Shown piece by piece: positions 60,888 to 64,000 of a DNA stretch of 64,000 nt. The notes beneath the pieces were generated by a model. That model did not search any database. It was given only the letters and a program-made list of their open reading frames with translations, and was not told where the DNA came from. The stretch is from contig JAMNYO010000125.1 of NCBI GenBank assembly GCA_023622765.1, forward strand, positions 1-64,000, in the 5' to 3' direction. This DNA comes from Bacteroidota bacterium. Its GTDB lineage: Bacteria > Bacteroidota > Bacteroidia > Bacteroidales > Dysgonomonadaceae. How positions within the stretch are numbered: the first letter of the stretch is position 1; each line of letters begins with the position of its first letter. The position numbers and the translations under genes are program-made.

Positions 60888-62913
60888 TCACGGCTGCCCT
60901 GGTTGCTCTTGCTGTGCCGGCTGCTTAAGCTCGGGGTACGCGATGCGCGTATGGTAGACGGTGAGTAGTTTGTCGACAAACACCTCCTTGACCGTTTGGA
61001 TGTCGCGGAACGTCAACGGCGACAATTTAAAGTAGCCTTCCTCTAATTGCGTGTCAATGATTTTCTCTACCAACCCGCGGATCGATGTTTTGTTATACTC
61101 TTTCAAACTGCGTGAAGCCGCCTCCACCGCATCGGCCATCATCAGGATGGCGGTCTCCTTCGAGAAGGGGTCGGGTCCGGGATACCTGAAGTCGGCCTCG
61201 TTGATCTCTTTGCCGGGGTTCGCATTTTTCCACGAGGTGTAGAAGTACTTGGCCACGCTGGTGCCGTGATGGGTCTCGATGAAATCGATGATCTGCTTTG
61301 GCACGTTGTTTTTTTGCGCGATTTTCACCCCATCTTTCACGTGGTTGATGATGATGCGGGCGCTCTCTTCAAAAGGTAGCCCCGCGTGGGGGTTCATACC
61401 TGGTGCCTGGTTCTCAGTGAAGAAGGCCGGGTTCACCATTTTCCCAATGTCGTGGTAGAGGGCTCCCGTACGTATGAGCGAAGCGTTGGCACCCAGCTTG
61501 CTGGCCGCCGCCATAGCCAGGTTGGAGACTTGCAGCGAGTGTTGGAACGTGCCGGGTGCCTTTTCCGAAAGTTCTTTCAGCAGCGGCCGGTCGATGTTGG
61601 AGAGTTCCACCAGCGTGACCCCCGAGATGAACCCGAATGAGCGCTCCACGAGGTATACCAGCGAGTAGGAGAAGAGAATCAGGATGAAGTTGATCAGGAA
61701 ATAGACCAGCATCACCCAGTCGGCCTCCTTCACGGTTCCCTCTTGGTGTAGTACCAGCCCCAGGTAGACCACGATATAGGTAAAGAGGATAAAGAAGGAA
61801 CTTTTTATCAGTTGTGACCGTTCCGACAACTCTTTCAGCACGAAGATGGAGGTCATGGCTGCCAGCATCTGTATCACGACGAACTCGAACGGGAAAGGCA
61901 CCATGAGCGAGCTTAGCGTAATGGTCGCGAGGCTCGCGAAGAGGGCGGTACGCGAGTCGATAAAGGTGCGGATCATGATGGTCACGATCACGTAGGGGAT
62001 GATGTAGACGTTGAACAGGTTCAAGCGTACTGTGATCGCGGTGAGCGCCACGAAGAAGACGATAAGCGACAACATGAAGAAAACCCGCTTGCGGCGTTTG
62101 TATTCCAACGGCCGGTAGTAGAGGAGATAGGTGTAAAAGCTGCCGAGGATCAGCGTTACCAGAAGGAGGTGACCCAGGATCTTCGAGGCGTTAGCACCAC
62201 TTCCACCACTCCGCTCGTCGGATACCCGTTTGAGTGATGAGAGGATGTTGTAGGTGGGGGTATCCACGATCTCCCCCTGGTCGATAATCCGTTGCCCTTT
62301 CGTAGACGATGTTTTCGCGGATGTAATCGTTGATGTTCGCGGCTTTTAGCGCGTTGAGCTCGGTCCCTTCCGGTGCATCCGCGAGCACTTTCTCGTAGGC
62401 AGAGCGGATCGTGCAGAAGCTATCGATCTCCCTGGACTCCGCAATGTTCCCCCTCTTTAAGCGCAGGGCCCCGGTGCGGGAGCCTTGAATACGGTCGTAG
62501 TCTTCCGAGCGCATGATGCCGTTCTCGTAGATATCGACCAGCTTTTTGCGTAGGTAGACCTTCAGCTTGGGAGGGAGTTCGGAAAGCCTGGCGTTCATGT
62601 TGACGTCCACGTCAAAGTTGGCCAAGGCGTCCGCTTGTACATCATCGTTGACGGTAAAGTAGGGCTCGTAGAACTCCAGGATGCTGTCCTGTTCTGCTTT
62701 GAGTTGATCAGCCGGCTTATAAATCGGGAAGTCAAAAGGGGCGGTTAACAGGCCATACTGCCACGGCCTCCCTTCGTCAAATGAGTAGCTGAAACTGCTT
62801 TGTTTGGGGAAGATATAGGTAATCAGCAAGATCGCCACGATGAAAATTAGCGGCACAAACAGTCTGGTCCGGATACGGAACTTTCTCTTTTTCCTTGGTT
62901 GGGTTGTGCTCAT
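60888..62913 (-). pseudogene. 7TM-HD (PgpH-like HDIG) phosphohydrolase gene split by a frameshift
   Basis: Two overlapping frames make one protein. The first (62913 down to 62191) has an N-terminal TM (LFVPLIFIVAILLITYIFP) and the 7TMR-HDED extracellular domain, ending correctly at about IRENIVYER. The second (60888-62267) resumes with VDTPTYNILSSLKR, seven TM segments, and the HD domain with ALYHDIGKM and VEAASRSLKEY. The break is at 62295-62301, in the homopolymers CCC/TTT (GAAAGGG in the coding sense), where GAAAAGGGG would restore the frame. PgpH-type enzymes hydrolyse c-di-AMP. A sequencing error is quite possible, so the gene may be intact in the cell. Confidence 0.8.
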
Positions 62914-63030
62914 AGGGACTATTTTTCATCAAATAAACAAAAAAAAAACGATATATCCCCTTTTTCTTTAGAAAAACCGTGTTAACTTCCAAAAAGCAGT
63001 TTTTCTGCTGTAAATTTCAATTAAATAGAC

Positions 63031-63038
63031 TATTTTTG
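63031..63038 (+). promoter_or_regulatory. -7 promoter box for the glycosyltransferase gene
   Basis: TATTTTTG matches TAnnTTTG, 30 bp before the ATG at 63069. No TTTG at consensus spacing. The 155-bp gap is divergent with the 7TM-HD gene. Confidence 0.5.
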
Positions 63039-63068
63039 TAGGGTACTGTATGACGACGAAACTGTGAT

Positions 63069-64000
63069 ATGAAGAAAAAACTGCTGGTCGATCTTTCATC
63101 GCTCAAGAGGATTTATTCCGGATTAGGGCAGATCGCGCTGACGTATGGGTATTACTTCAGAGATCATTACGATTCCAGGACTTCGCCGTATGAGTTGACC
63201 CTTCTCGTGCCGAAAGCCTACGTGGGCGCCTTCGGTGATGAGGTAAAGTACCTCTCTTCTTCCGGTTCTATTAGCTCCCGTGCCCGTTTGCTTTTTGCCC
63301 ATTACGATGGCTGGCACTCCATCCACCAGTTGAGCCATTTCAAACCGTTTCACAAACGTACCAAGGTGATACTGACGATTCACGATTTGAACTACCTGTA
63401 CGAGAAAGAGAAACGATCGAGGGAACGCTACCACCGGCGCATTCAACGAAAAATCAATCGGGCCACCGCCATCGTCTGTATTTCAAACTTCACGAAACGG
63501 GAGGTGGAAAGCCGGCTTCAGCTCGGCCAAAAGGAGGTGAAAGTGGTTTACAACCAGGTGCCGACATTGGACCCGCGGGTGGCTTTACTCCCTGGGTTCG
63601 AGGTCAAATCACCCTTTTTCTTTTCGTTGGGCGTGATCAAGAAGAAGAAGAACTTTCATACGCTGCTCGACCTGATGAAGTTGATGCCTGAGAGACACCT
63701 CTATATCGTGGGCGACGGGGCTCACGATACGGAGAACGGATATGCGCAGGCTATGCTGAGAAGGATAGAGAATGAGCGTATCGCGAACGTATCGTTACTC
63801 GACCCCATGTCGCACGCCGAGAAAATATGGATGTACCAGCATTGCGAGGCGTTTTTGTTCCCCTCTCTACTCGAGGGATTTGGCATACCCGTTATCGAGG
63901 CGTTGCAATTTGGGAAACCGGTTTTCGTTTCGAAAGAGACCAGCTTGAAAGAGATCGGGAACCGGTATGCTTTCTTCTGGGACGATTTCGATCCCCAGTC
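63069..64000 (+). CDS. Family 1/4 glycosyltransferase (3' end cut by window edge)
   Basis: 310 codons from the ATG at 63069 (MKKKLLVDLSSLKRIYSGLG) and open at the right edge. GT-B fold: an N-terminal domain with LTIHDLNYLYEKEK, then IVCISNFTKREVE. The C-terminal donor-binding domain has FFFSLGVIKKKKNFHTLLDLM, LYIVGDGA, and EAFLFPSLLEGFGIPVIEAL, the E-x7-E-type signature of GT4. It probably adds a sugar to a surface polysaccharide or glycoconjugate. Acceptor unknown. Confidence 0.9.
   Translation, partial: MKKKLLVDLSSLKRIYSGLGQIALTYGYYFRDHYDSRTSPYELTLLVPKAYVGAFGDEVKYLSSSGSISSRARLLFAHYDGWHSIHQLSHFKPFHKRTKVILTIHDLNYLYEKEKRSRERYHRRIQRKINRATAIVCISNFTKREVESRLQLGQKEVKVVYNQVPTLDPRVALLPGFEVKSPFFFSLGVIKKKKNFHTLLDLMKLMPERHLYIVGDGAHDTENGYAQAMLRRIENERIANVSLLDPMSHAEKIWMYQHCEAFLFPSLLEGFGIPVIEALQFGKPVFVSKETSLKEIGNRYAFFWDDFDPQ

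Overview
The window reads as chromosome of a Bacteroidota bacterium, most likely order Bacteroidales and close to the Dysgonomonadaceae/Porphyromonadaceae group (Proteiniphilum- or Petrimonas-like; this placement is inference). The signs are a SusC/SusD pair, promoters of the Bacteroidota type (-7 box TAnnTTTG, sometimes with TTTG about 20 bp upstream), almost no Shine-Dalgarno sequences, many SPII lipoproteins, and the pairs RsfS-FtsH and dUTPase-TPR-DUF4292-EnvC. Core genes look moderately GC-rich. Two AT-rich islands (about 6.5-8.8 kb and 34.1-42.2 kb) stand out.

Layout. 1-6 kb: housekeeping genes ftsH (cut by the left edge), rsfS, a DUF1080 lipoprotein, ribF and mltG. 6.2-8.8 kb: a tRNA-Ser(GCT) with a consensus promoter and terminator, followed by a decayed group II intron reverse-transcriptase fragment and an HTH-ImmA/PIN pair that looks like a toxin-antitoxin module. 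8.9-30 kb: one long minus-strand block that I interpret as a peptidoglycan (muropeptide/MurNAc) capture and salvage locus. It encodes SusC, SusD, a surface lipoprotein, a GHL10 glycan hydrolase, a secreted amidase-like protein, a GT2 glycosyltransferase, a HIT-like DUF4922 enzyme, a SpoIID-domain protein, an AmpG/MurT-type transporter, a NamZ exo-muramidase, a MurK-type sugar kinase and a beta-lactamase/SGNH fusion. The model is surface binding and import by SusCD, periplasmic trimming by NamZ and the hydrolases, import by MurT and phosphorylation by MurK. No MurQ etherase is in the window.

30-34 kb: DUF2461, a fragment of an ATP-binding regulator with 12-bp repeats, an acyltransferase and a GNAT-nitrilase fusion. 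34-42 kb: an accessory island with a 652-residue protein built of about 19 W/LSE-type repeats and a PIN-like protein. An IS4-family element with a recognisable 9-bp target duplication now separates these two genes. Beyond them lie a decayed IS256 element, an IS30 transposase scrap, a membrane GAF-like protein overlapping a small unknown gene, a 319-bp internally deleted IS and a frameshifted unknown gene.

43-64 kb: the dut-TPR-DUF4292-EnvC operon, a nucleoside transporter, an ECF sigma stress-type operon ending in Gly/Arg-rich secreted proteins and a ferritin-like DUF2202 lipoprotein, an M16 protease, a nucleoside phosphorylase, flotillin-like FloA with NfeD, a TPR/PD40 protein, a GMP synthase whose glutaminase domain is gutted, a 7TM-HD phosphohydrolase split by a frameshift, and the start of a glycosyltransferase.

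The most unusual points are the repeat-protein/PIN pair split by an IS, the GMP synthase without a glutaminase nucleophile, low-complexity insertions in several otherwise conserved enzymes, and a 99-bp duplicated leader in the salvage locus.
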